DNA of 15,012 nucleotides, from assembly GCA_030623665.1 (NCBI GenBank), contig JAUXLO010000010.1, positions 1 to 15,012 on the forward strand, written 5' to 3'. The notes beneath the pieces were generated by a model that had not been told where the DNA came from, made no database searches, and was given only the letters and a program-made list of their open reading frames with translations. Both the position numbers and the translations under genes were made by a program. How positions within the stretch are numbered: position 1 is the first letter of the stretch; every line of letters starts with the position of its first letter. Positions 8,191 through 14,474 of the stretch are shown here, piece by piece. The DNA comes from Planctomycetota bacterium (GTDB taxonomy: Bacteria; Planctomycetota; Brocadiia; Brocadiales; Bathyanammoxibiaceae).

Positions 8191-9582
8191 CTACTCTACT
8201 TTAACCACTTCGGTAAACGGAATCACTTCGGCATCCAGGAGTTCACCCTGAACCTGTAGCTCATTTAGCGCCTCCATGGCCTCTTCCGTGTCTTTGAAGT
8301 TACCAATAATCAGGCGGTAGCTTCGGCCCCCTTCTTCGGTGCCGATGGCAATGATGTGGGCCTTTTTAGTTACCCCGCGCAGGCCCTTGGCCCTCTCCAC
8401 GGCAGACTCCCTATCGCCAAAGGCCCCAAGGAATATTGTAGAGGAACCTTTCCATTCATCGGGTATAACCACGGGTGGTGTTGCCGGTGGAGCAGGGGGC
8501 CTGGCCTTCAATTCCTCTACCTCGTCTTGAAGTTTAAATAATTTTTGCTCCATCCTTGTCTTCTCTATCTGCCGGCTGACCCTGGCCTGGGCGAGTTGAC
8601 GCTCCACGGCCCTTTTCCCCCGGCTGCTTTTCATTCCCTGGAGATTCTGATAGAAGAGAAAGCCTATAGCAAATGCACCTACGATAATTGCGGGGATAAG
8701 GACAGGTAGCCTAATCTTACTTCGGCCGGCAGAAGTCTTCTCAGGTATCGTCATCTTTGGTTCCTTTCTCTGCAACTTGAGATTCTCTACCGCCTTTACT
8801 ACGACTTCCTTTGTTATATCCGTGGTCTGCAGGGTATATGCCCCCAGTAGTGCCCTGTCACAGATAAGGTTTATCATGCGTGGGATACCGAGGGAGAATT
8901 CATGTATGAGTGCCAGGGCCTTTGGGGCGAAGTTTATCTGTCCCTTGGAACCTGCTATCATGAGACGATGCTCAATATATTTTGGTATCTCCTCCTTCTT
9001 AAGCGGGCTGAGCTGACATTTGACGGAGATCCGCTGGTCGAGCTGTTTAAGCTGTGGAGACTGCAGAAGCCGCATCAGACCGAGTTGCCCAACCAGTATA
9101 ATCTGTAGAAGCTTTTCCTTTTCTGTCTCCAGGTTGGAGAGGATCCTTATCTGCTCTAACACGGGCAGGGGCAGGTTTTGTGCCTCGTCAATGATAAGTA
9201 GTGCATTTTCGCCCTCCTTCAGGGCGTCCAGTAGAAACTGGTTTAACTGGTTTATCATCTCTTGTTTGGTGCGCTTCCCGGTGCTTTTTACCATTATTCC
9301 GAAGTCGTGGAGGACCGATTCGAGCAGCTCGTCTTCGGAGATAAAGGGGTTTAGTATAAGCGCAGAATGCGTCTTCCTGTCCATCTTTTCCAGAATCATC
9401 CGGCACATGGTGGTCTTGCCTGTGCCTATCGCTCCGGTGATGACGATAAAACCCTCTCTTGTCTTTATACCGTAGAGAGCGAGGTCCAGGTTGGTTTTGT
9501 GGGTTTCGCTCAGGAAGAAATATTTGGGGTCTGGGGTGAGACTGTAGGGTTTCTCTTTAAGCCCGAAGAATTCTAGGTACAT
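8191..9582 (-). CDS. ExeA/GspA/MshM-type AAA ATPase with transmembrane helix and C-terminal SPOR-like domain
   Basis: The protein has 463 residues. The N-terminal AAA domain has the family's signature start (MYLEFFGLKEKPYSLTPDP), Walker A GAIGTGKTT at 50-58, Walker B ALLIIDEAQN at 127-136 and LDQRISVKCQLSPL with the probable arginine finger. A membrane helix follows (about 292-311), then a charged, probably coiled-coil stretch (320-360), a Pro-rich hinge (361-374) and a SPOR-like domain (about 380-450: TIFLGAFGDRESAVERA, then YRLIIGNFKDTEEAMEAL). ExeA/GspA relatives couple ATP to secretin assembly and often carry a peptidoglycan-binding C-terminus; here SPOR appears to play that part. An in-frame TTG at 9594 would add four residues. 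I chose ATG 9582 because the family starts MYxxFFGL and GGGGA lies 5 nt upstream. It lies 18 bp after the secretin stop and 24 bp before the TPR gene. Confidence 0.87.
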   Translation of the reverse strand: MYLEFFGLKEKPYSLTPDPKYFFLSETHKTNLDLALYGIKTREGFIVITGAIGTGKTTMCRMILEKMDRKTHSALILNPFISEDELLESVLHDFGIMVKSTGKRTKQEMINQLNQFLLDALKEGENALLIIDEAQNLPLPVLEQIRILSNLETEKEKLLQIILVGQLGLMRLLQSPQLKQLDQRISVKCQLSPLKKEEIPKYIEHRLMIAGSKGQINFAPKALALIHEFSLGIPRMINLICDRALLGAYTLQTTDITKEVVVKAVENLKLQRKEPKMTIPEKTSAGRSKIRLPVLIPAIIVGAFAIGFLFYQNLQGMKSSRGKRAVERQLAQARVSRQIEKTRMEQKLFKLQDEVEELKARPPAPPATPPVVIPDEWKGSSTIFLGAFGDRESAVERAKGLRGVTKKAHIIAIGTEEGGRSYRLIIGNFKDTEEAMEALNELQVQGELLDAEVIPFTEVVKVE

Positions 9583-9600
9583 GTACTTCCCCAAAATGAG

Positions 9601-11304
9601 TTAGTAGCGTCTTACCATCTCCAGCCGCTTCATCTCCTCTATAGCGTGGTCCTCTACGCGGTCACCCAGGAGAATGGTGGGGGTCAAGAATATCACAAGG
9701 TCTATCTTCTCAGTCTTCTTGTCCCTTGAGGTAAAGATCTTACCTACGCCGGGTATCCTCCATAAGAGGGGGAACCTCTTCTCCGTAACCGTTACTTTAT
9801 CCTTCATAAGACCGCCGATTACTATGGTCTCCCCGTCTCTGACCCTTACAACCGTGTCCGTCTCCCTTATACTCAGGACGGGAGCTGTGGCCGATGTCTG
9901 TTCTTCACCTGATGCGCCGGTTTTGAATTCCTCTGTCCTCACCAGGTCCGTAATGGCCGGGTGTATGTTCATAATAATCATACCTGAGGCACTTATCTGA
10001 GGGGTAACGTCCAGAGTAACGCCGATGTCACGTACATCCTTGCTTACCGATGTTTCAGCTGTTTTTTCTCCAGGCGACGTCTCCACAAACTTGGTATCCG
10101 TGGAGAAGAACGTCTGCTGTGTAGTGGCCCTTATTATCGCCGTCTGGTTGTTCAGAGTAGAGATCTTCGGGCTGGAGATAACGTTAACGTCGCCCTGCTT
10201 GCTAAGTGCGTCCATAACGAGGTTTATGGCACCGGTCCTCATAGTAAACTGCGAAAACTCACCGGCCCCGGCCGCTATCGCCGCGGCGAACGTCCCACCT
10301 GCGACAAAACTGTTCTGAGAGGTGACAGGAAAATCATCCTTCTTGACCTGTTTGTCGTTCCTCAGGTTGAAGACCAGGTCCCAATCGATCCCATAATTAA
10401 ATTCATTGTCCAGGGTTATCTCTACTATCTTCGCCTGTATAAGTACCTGCCTCTGTATAGTACCTTCCACGGCCTCAATGAACTCTGCGGCCTTTGCCAG
10501 GATCTCCGGATAACTGTTAATCAGTATTATTCCCGCCTGGCGGTTGATGGAGAAGGTGCCACGGCCACCTCCTTCACCGCCTGCAGTGGCGGTCTGCCGT
10601 GCGGCTCCAATCGCACCGCCCACACCACCTCTTCCTCCAGCACCTCCCACGCCCCCGGCAACCTGACCCTGGCTCTGAAGGCCAAGTGCAGCGAGCCCAT
10701 ACTCGAGCTCCAGGAATATATCCTGAAAATCGCTCCCGCTTACACTGCTGCCCTGAGAGCCTGCCCCTCCTGTTGTTCCCGTTGTCCCTGTGGTTCCTCC
10801 GGTCGTCCCTCCTGTAGTAGTAGTGCTGGCGATATTGGAAGTCAACCCCCTCGACCCGGACCGTGAGGTTATTACATAGTCTAGATGAAAGATGCGGGTT
10901 ATCTTCTTTGGTTTGGCTACCCTTATAAAACCGCTCTGCATGTGGTAATCCAGGTTCAGGGGCAGTAACAATGCGTTCAGGGCCTGTGTGAGGGTTACAT
11001 CCTTAAGGTCTACAGTAACCTTACCTTGCACGTCGGGGTCTACTACAATATTTTCCTTACTTTCCCTCGAAAAGCTCAGAAGCACGTCCTGTATACTTGC
11101 ACTTCTAACCGACAATGTGTAGAGCTTTTCTGGTCGTGGCTTTTTCTGTCTCTCCTCCAGTTGAAGCACGGGCAGGTCCACTAACCCTACTCTTTCAGGA
11201 GGTTCAACCTCAGCACGTGTGGTGAGGGGCTCTAGCTTTGCACACCCCAAGACAGAGACTATTGAAAAAACGGCGATAGGAATGGCCTTCGACCCGGAAA
11301 ACAC
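9601..11304 (-). CDS. Lipoprotein secretin, MshL/PilQ/GspD superfamily
   Basis: Forms a gated outer-membrane ring for a type IV pilus or secretion system. The protein has 567 residues. A signal peptide ends in a plausible lipobox (SVLGC, Cys21), as in MshL/BfpB-type secretins. A short STN-type N-domain (about 62-130) is followed by an N1-like domain (134-285) interrupted by a long Thr/Gly then Gly-rich low-complexity insert (about 160-250). The secretin core then runs to about 545, with VLIQAKIVEITLDNEFNYGIDW, VISSPKISTLNNQTA, the DGETIVIGGLMKD block and FPLLWRIPGVGKIFTSR near the end. The start is GTG 11304, with GGAGG 4 nt upstream; the overlapping ATG at 11306 is in another frame. First gene of the secretin-ATPase-TPR operon, with a predicted promoter at 11406-11433. 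PilM/N/O/P partners are absent from the window. Confidence 0.92.
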   Translation of the reverse strand: MFSGSKAIPIAVFSIVSVLGCAKLEPLTTRAEVEPPERVGLVDLPVLQLEERQKKPRPEKLYTLSVRSASIQDVLLSFSRESKENIVVDPDVQGKVTVDLKDVTLTQALNALLLPLNLDYHMQSGFIRVAKPKKITRIFHLDYVITSRSGSRGLTSNIASTTTTGGTTGGTTGTTGTTGGAGSQGSSVSGSDFQDIFLELEYGLAALGLQSQGQVAGGVGGAGGRGGVGGAIGAARQTATAGGEGGGRGTFSINRQAGIILINSYPEILAKAAEFIEAVEGTIQRQVLIQAKIVEITLDNEFNYGIDWDLVFNLRNDKQVKKDDFPVTSQNSFVAGGTFAAAIAAGAGEFSQFTMRTGAINLVMDALSKQGDVNVISSPKISTLNNQTAIIRATTQQTFFSTDTKFVETSPGEKTAETSVSKDVRDIGVTLDVTPQISASGMIIMNIHPAITDLVRTEEFKTGASGEEQTSATAPVLSIRETDTVVRVRDGETIVIGGLMKDKVTVTEKRFPLLWRIPGVGKIFTSRDKKTEKIDLVIFLTPTILLGDRVEDHAIEEMKRLEMVRRY

Positions 11305-11308
11305 ATGG

Positions 11309-11313
11309 CCTCC
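11309..11313 (-). promoter_or_regulatory. Ribosome binding site that fixes the secretin GTG start
   Basis: On the minus strand this reads GGAGG, 4 nt before GTG 11304. An ATG overlaps the GTG by two bases, but in a frame that does not encode the secretin. The spacing and the signal peptide that follows support GTG as the real start. Confidence 0.7.
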
Positions 11314-11405
11314 ATATAACTAACGACAGCAGTCCCAGCCACCCCTTCTAGCCAATGATAAAAACGTCAGAATCTCCGGTAGGTACTCTGCTAGATATCG
11401 AGCCA

Positions 11406-11433
11406 ACTATAACAAAATAAGGCATTAAGTCAA
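11406..11433 (-). promoter_or_regulatory. Predicted promoter of the secretin-ATPase-TPR operon
   Basis: On the minus strand there is a -35 box TTGACT (11428-11433), a 16-nt spacer and a -10 box TATAGT (11406-11411). TG sits one base before the -10, making it an extended -10. Each hexamer differs from the sigma70 consensus at one position. Transcription would begin near 11399, leaving a leader of about 95 nt before GTG 11304. Prediction from sequence only. Confidence 0.6.
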
Positions 11434-11541
11434 GGGGAAAACTTTGGTTTGTTGTATTTACCTAATTATATATAATTTAAAGAGATAGCCACATACCGGG
11501 TTATATAAAGCGGCTACTGCAGGCGGGGAAAACCCCCGTCA

Positions 11542-11579
11542 GTCAAGTCCTTGACAAGATTTTGGGTGGCCAGTATAAT
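11542..11579 (+). promoter_or_regulatory. Consensus sigma70-type promoter of lpdA with an inverted repeat over the -35
   Basis: TTGACA at 11551-11556 and TATAAT at 11574-11579 are separated by exactly 17 nt, which is a perfect consensus promoter. The start of transcription should be about 11586, so the lpdA start at 11658 follows a leader of about 70 nt. This rules out the upstream TTG at 11562 as a translation start, because it lies inside the promoter. A perfect 6+6 inverted repeat, GTCAAG-TC-CTTGAC (11542-11555), overlaps the -35 and could be an operator, though its right arm is partly forced by the -35 itself. Confidence 0.8.
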
Positions 11580-11612
11580 CCTGCAGACCTCAAAATAGAA
11601 CCTCCCAGACCC

Positions 11613-11642
11613 ATTCTCTGTCTCTATCATAAGAAAGAGAAT
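11613..11642 (+). promoter_or_regulatory. Leader hairpin just before the lpdA ribosome binding site
   Basis: ATTCTCT (11613-11619) and AGAGAAT (11636-11642) are perfectly complementary and close a 16-nt loop in the predicted lpdA leader. The hairpin ends 3 nt before the AAGGGG Shine-Dalgarno at 11646-11651. It is A/U-rich and so weak. It could be a minor translation-control element or chance. Confidence 0.3.
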
Positions 11643-11657
11643 TATAAGGGGTTACGT

Positions 11658-13025
11658 ATGTTTGACTTCATCATATTGGGCTCAGGCCCGGCTGGCATGG
11701 CAGCATCACTTCGAGCTGCTCAACTGGGGCGGAAAGTGTGTGTCGTGGAGCAGGACCAGCTGGGTGGAGCATGCCTGAACAAGGGGTGTATACCTACAAA
11801 AGTGCTCCTAAGGAGCGCAGGTATTTTTTCACAAATAAAGAGGGCCGGCGACTGGGGCATAAACGTAAAAGGGGCAACCTTCGACTTTGAACGAATCCGT
11901 GAGAGAAAGGACAGGGTCGTAAATGCCCTGCGCAACAGTATGCAGGCCCGATTTGACGACTGCGGAGCGGAAGTTGTCAGCGGGAGGGGCAGACTCAGGG
12001 GGCCGAATGAAGTAGAAGTAACCTCCCCCGATGGCAGTGTCCGGTCGCTAAAGGCCTCCCGGTTGATTGTTGCAACAGGCTCCTCCCCGACTGAGCATGC
12101 CACCCTGCCGATAGACGGTCATAGGGTCGTGACAAGTGACCATGCGCTCCGCTTCAAATCGCTGCCAAAAAGCATTATTATCATCGGCGGTGGGTACATC
12201 GGCTGTGAGTTTGGGTATATGTTTAACGAATTCGGCGCAGAGGTCACCCTGATAGAGAGGCTGGACCACCTGCTCAATAACATAGACGCAGATATCGGAA
12301 AAACCCTTACAAAGGAATTTATCCGGTCAGGAATAAGGGTTATAACGGGTGAGGCGGTTACTAATCTTGACGTGAAGGGGGAGGGTGTTGATGTACACGT
12401 AAAGGGGGAGGTCTTGGATGCGGAAAAGGCCCTGGTGTGTGTGGGAAGGGCTCCCAACACGAGCGGCCTGGGGCTTGTGGAGGTGGGTGTCCGCATCGAC
12501 CGGCATGGATATGTTGAGGTTGATGAGCACTGCCGGTCCAGTGTGTCAGACATATATGCCATAGGAGATATTACAGACAGGGGCCAGCTGGCCAATGTGG
12601 CACACCGGCAGGGTGAAGTGGCCGTTGAAAGCGCCCTTGGTCTCGACTCGGTAATGGATTACCGGGTCATACCGTACTGCGTCTTCTCCCAGCCCGAGGT
12701 CGCTGCAGTAGGGCTTAGTGAGCGTGAGGCCGGGGAGATGGGGCTCAATGTTAGGACGGGAATATTTGAGTTCCGGCAATTGGGTAAGGCCTGGGTCTCG
12801 GCGGACACGGGGGGTTTCATCAAGTTGACGGTAGAGACGTCTTCGGGTAAGGTACTGGGTATCCATATATTAGGGCCGCATGCCAGTTTTCTGATTGGGG
12901 AGGCCACGCTGGCCGTAAAGATGGGCATGGGTTTGGAGGATTTAGCCACCAGTATGCCCGTTCACCCCACCTTTTCAGAGGCCCTGGTAGAGGCGGCTAG
13001 AAGGCTTCTTAAGGATGGTCTCTAA
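11658..13025 (+). CDS. lpdA: Dihydrolipoamide dehydrogenase (E3)
   Basis: A flavoprotein that re-oxidises dihydrolipoyl groups with NAD+ in 2-oxoacid dehydrogenase or glycine-cleavage complexes. The protein has 455 residues, normal length. Seen: FAD-binding GSGPAG at 8-13; the redox disulfide motif GGACLNKGCIPTK with C39 and C44; NAD-binding GGGYIG at 177-182; the second FAD contact YAIGD at 300-304; and C-terminal HPTFSE at 436-441 with the catalytic His-Glu pair of Lpd. The HPTFSE pair and the absence of extra cysteines argue against mercuric reductase. ATG 11658 was chosen because AAGGGG lies 6 nt upstream and the protein begins directly with the FAD strand. The longer frame from TTG 11562 overlaps a promoter. 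lipA follows 24 bp later. No E1/E2 partner is visible. Confidence 0.93.
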   Translation: MFDFIILGSGPAGMAASLRAAQLGRKVCVVEQDQLGGACLNKGCIPTKVLLRSAGIFSQIKRAGDWGINVKGATFDFERIRERKDRVVNALRNSMQARFDDCGAEVVSGRGRLRGPNEVEVTSPDGSVRSLKASRLIVATGSSPTEHATLPIDGHRVVTSDHALRFKSLPKSIIIIGGGYIGCEFGYMFNEFGAEVTLIERLDHLLNNIDADIGKTLTKEFIRSGIRVITGEAVTNLDVKGEGVDVHVKGEVLDAEKALVCVGRAPNTSGLGLVEVGVRIDRHGYVEVDEHCRSSVSDIYAIGDITDRGQLANVAHRQGEVAVESALGLDSVMDYRVIPYCVFSQPEVAAVGLSEREAGEMGLNVRTGIFEFRQLGKAWVSADTGGFIKLTVETSSGKVLGIHILGPHASFLIGEATLAVKMGMGLEDLATSMPVHPTFSEALVEAARRLLKDGL

Positions 13026-13049
13026 GATTGTGAGTGATTATACAGCCAT

Positions 13050-13937
13050 ATGAAGACGTATGCCCCCTCCAACGGCACTGCCACGAGGCTGCCACCCTGG
13101 CTAAAAAAGAGGGTAATATGCGGTGGTTCAACGGGCAGGGTCTCACGGACGCTGGAGGAGTTTCAGCTAAAGACGGTCTGCCAGGAGGCATCATGCCCCA
13201 ACATCATGGAGTGCTTTGCGAGGGGTACGGCCACCTTTATCATCCTCGGGGACAACTGTACCCGAACGTGCGGTTTTTGTGGTGTGAAGAGAGGCAGCCC
13301 CAGGGACCCCGAAGAGGACGAACCCCGGAGACTGGCCTGCGCCATAGGGCTTATGGGGCTGCAACACGTTGTGATTACCTCCGTTACCAGGGACGACATG
13401 CCGGACGGCGGTTCAAGGCACTTCAGCAGGGTTGTCACATCCCTCAGAAGTCACAATGCTTTGAAAATAGAGGTGTTAGTGCCGGATTTCCGCGGAGTGC
13501 GGGATGATGTGCACAGGGTGCTGGAGGCGGGACCACACATCTTTGCCCACAATATGGAGACCATACCCAGGCTTTATCCCAGAGTGAGACCTGAGGCACG
13601 TTACGAAAGGAGTCTCCGCGTACTTGAAATTGCAAACCGGGCATGTAAAAATATACGCAACAAGTCCGGATTGATGCTGGGTCTGGGGGAAAGGAAGGAA
13701 GAGGTCATTGAGGTCCTCAGAGACCTTCTCTGCGTAGGTTGCCAGACAGTAACAATAGGACAGTATTTAAGACCTTCAAGAAACCAACTCCCTGTAGAGA
13801 GGTTTCTGGCGCCTGAGGAGTTTGAAGAGTATGAGGAGACGGCCAGGTCTCTAGGTTTTTTAGAGGTTTTTTCTGGACCGTTTGTGAGAAGTTCATATTG
13901 TATTGAGAGCTCTGAAAAAGTCTGTGAGTTTATTTAA
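13050..13937 (+). CDS. lipA: Lipoyl synthase (radical SAM)
   Basis: Inserts two sulfur atoms into octanoyl groups on carrier lysines to make lipoyl groups. The protein has 295 residues, the usual size. Both iron-sulfur clusters are supported: the auxiliary, sulfur-donating cluster by C44-x4-C49-x5-C55 (CQEASCPNIMEC) and the radical SAM cluster by C70-x3-C74-x2-C77 (CTRTCGFC). The C-terminal RSSY at 280-283, whose serine binds the auxiliary cluster, is present. Also seen are VITSVTRDDMPDGGS, FAHNMET and KSGLMLGLGE, all family hallmarks. It begins at ATG 13050, 24 bp after lpdA, with no strong Shine-Dalgarno, which suggests coupling to lpdA in one transcript. A palindrome cluster follows directly. 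No lipB or lplA for attaching the octanoyl group is visible in the window. Confidence 0.97.
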   Translation: MKTYAPSNGTATRLPPWLKKRVICGGSTGRVSRTLEEFQLKTVCQEASCPNIMECFARGTATFIILGDNCTRTCGFCGVKRGSPRDPEEDEPRRLACAIGLMGLQHVVITSVTRDDMPDGGSRHFSRVVTSLRSHNALKIEVLVPDFRGVRDDVHRVLEAGPHIFAHNMETIPRLYPRVRPEARYERSLRVLEIANRACKNIRNKSGLMLGLGERKEEVIEVLRDLLCVGCQTVTIGQYLRPSRNQLPVERFLAPEEFEEYEETARSLGFLEVFSGPFVRSSYCIESSEKVCEFI

Positions 13938-13941
13938 TATC

Positions 13942-13969
13942 CCCCTCCTTTGAGGGGAGTTTCTTCCTT
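13942..13969 (+). terminator. Possible intrinsic terminator after lipA
   Basis: A 6-bp all-strong stem (CCCCTC/GAGGGG) with a 4-nt loop begins 5 nt after the lipA stop. It is followed by a pyrimidine-rich AGTTTCTTCCTTC tail. The T tract is broken by C, so termination may be inefficient, and this may simply be the first unit of the palindrome cluster. Confidence 0.35.
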
Positions 13970-13984
13970 CTCCCCCTCCCTTGA

Positions 13985-14005
13985 GGGGAGGGGGAAGGGG
14001 GAGGG
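13985..14005 (+). other. G-quadruplex-forming motif
   Basis: Four runs of G (4, 5, 5 and 3 bases) on the + strand are separated by loops of only one, two and one A. This satisfies the usual G3+ with short-loop rule and would favour a parallel quadruplex. It overlaps the right arm of the 10-bp hairpin in the palindrome cluster, so the two structures would compete in single-stranded DNA or in the lipA transcript. Confidence 0.65.
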
Positions 14006-14129
14006 TGATTGTTCACCCCCACCTTTATCCTCCCCCCTCAAGGGGGAGGAGACACGAGCTTGAACCCCTAAAGGGGATTTTGCAGAGGTCTCTGTATTGC
14101 GTAAGAGCCGGATTTTGCAGGATGAAGAA

Positions 14130-14408
14130 ATGAGGATCGAGATTGAATTGCCTGACTCCGACGTTAAAGGTCACTCCATCGAGGAAGCGACCATATCCAG
14201 CTGGTACGTCGACGAAGAAGACGAGGTAGAAAAGGGTGAGTACCTTGTAGAGCTTCTGCTGCGCGTGGGCGCGAACAAGGATAAAGAGACTTGCAGTATA
14301 CCGGCACCGGCCACAGGAAGGTTGTTGGAGATAGTCGCCAGGGAAGGCACCGTGGTCAGGGTCGGTGACGTACTGGCAGTACTTGACACCGTGGAGGCGG
14401 AAGATTAG
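14130..14408 (+). CDS. Free-standing single lipoyl-domain (biotinyl/lipoyl) protein
   Basis: The protein has 92 residues and is one complete biotinyl/lipoyl-type domain with nothing attached: IELPDSDVKGHSIEEATISSWYV, DEVEKGEYLVE, IPAPATGRLLEIVAREG and VRVGDVLAVLD. This follows the E2-type lipoyl fold. The DK pair that should carry lipoate is seen in KDKETCSIPAP, so the lysine is present. Relative to ordinary lipoyl domains there are six extra residues (around LLRVGA) between strand LVEL and that DK. There is no subunit-binding or acyltransferase domain, so it is not a full E2, and it lacks the longer GcvH fold. ATG 14130 fits the domain start; an in-frame TTG at 14097 would add 11 residues. 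With lpdA and lipA upstream it is probably a lipoylated carrier, by inference. Its partner enzyme is unknown. Confidence 0.72.
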   Translation: MRIEIELPDSDVKGHSIEEATISSWYVDEEDEVEKGEYLVELLLRVGANKDKETCSIPAPATGRLLEIVAREGTVVRVGDVLAVLDTVEAED

Positions 14409-14474
14409 CCGGAAGATTATCTATGAATAGTCCCCCTTTGGGCCTTTTTCTTTTCTTGCGTTTCTTTTAGAGCC
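14409..14474 (+). other. Short spacer before holB with a T-rich tract
   Basis: This 66-bp spacer contains a weak CCC/GGG hairpin (around 14431-14442) followed by an interrupted T tract (TTTTTCTTTTC). It could act as a poor intrinsic terminator after the lipoyl-domain gene, but the stem is only three to four pairs. No promoter or good Shine-Dalgarno for holB was found here. Confidence 0.3.

Larger units (their letters stand above)
13941..14080. repeat. Cluster of G/C-rich palindromes between lipA and the lipoyl-domain gene
   Basis: About 140 bp made almost entirely of palindromes. Hairpin 1: CCCCTC/GAGGGG (13942-13947, 13952-13957), 4-nt loop. Hairpin 2: 10-bp perfect arms 13971-13980 and 13986-13995, loop TTGAG. 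Hairpin 3: GGGTGA/TCACCC (14003-14008, 14013-14018). Hairpin 4: 9-bp perfect arms 14028-14036 and 14042-14050, loop CTCAA. Hairpin 5: CCCCT/AGGGG (14065-14069, 14072-14076) followed by ATTTT. Hairpins 2 and 4 have complementary loops and closely related arms, so they look like one element in two opposite orientations. Such units resemble REP-like extragenic palindromes. Hairpins 1 and 5 are also plausible weak terminators. Confidence 0.8.

Noticed and set aside
9583..9594. ATPase start at TTG 9594
   Set aside because: The family begins MYxxFFGL, which is exactly ATG 9582, and GGGGA sits 5 nt before it.
11562..11657. N-terminal extension of lpdA from TTG 11562
   Set aside because: The TTG lies between the -35 and -10 of a perfect-consensus promoter. 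The extension matches nothing in Lpd, and ATG 11658 has a good Shine-Dalgarno.
13034..13507. A 157-codon + strand frame overlapping lipA
   Set aside because: It lies in another frame of lipA and has no recognisable domain; lipA itself carries all the catalytic cysteines.
13941..14080. CRISPR array
   Set aside because: The repeats are palindromes of differing length in opposite orientations, with no regular repeat-spacer period and no cas genes nearby.
14097..14129. Eleven-codon N-terminal extension of the lipoyl-domain protein from TTG 14097
   Set aside because: The lipoyl fold begins right after ATG 14130, and the TTG has no Shine-Dalgarno. It cannot be fully excluded.
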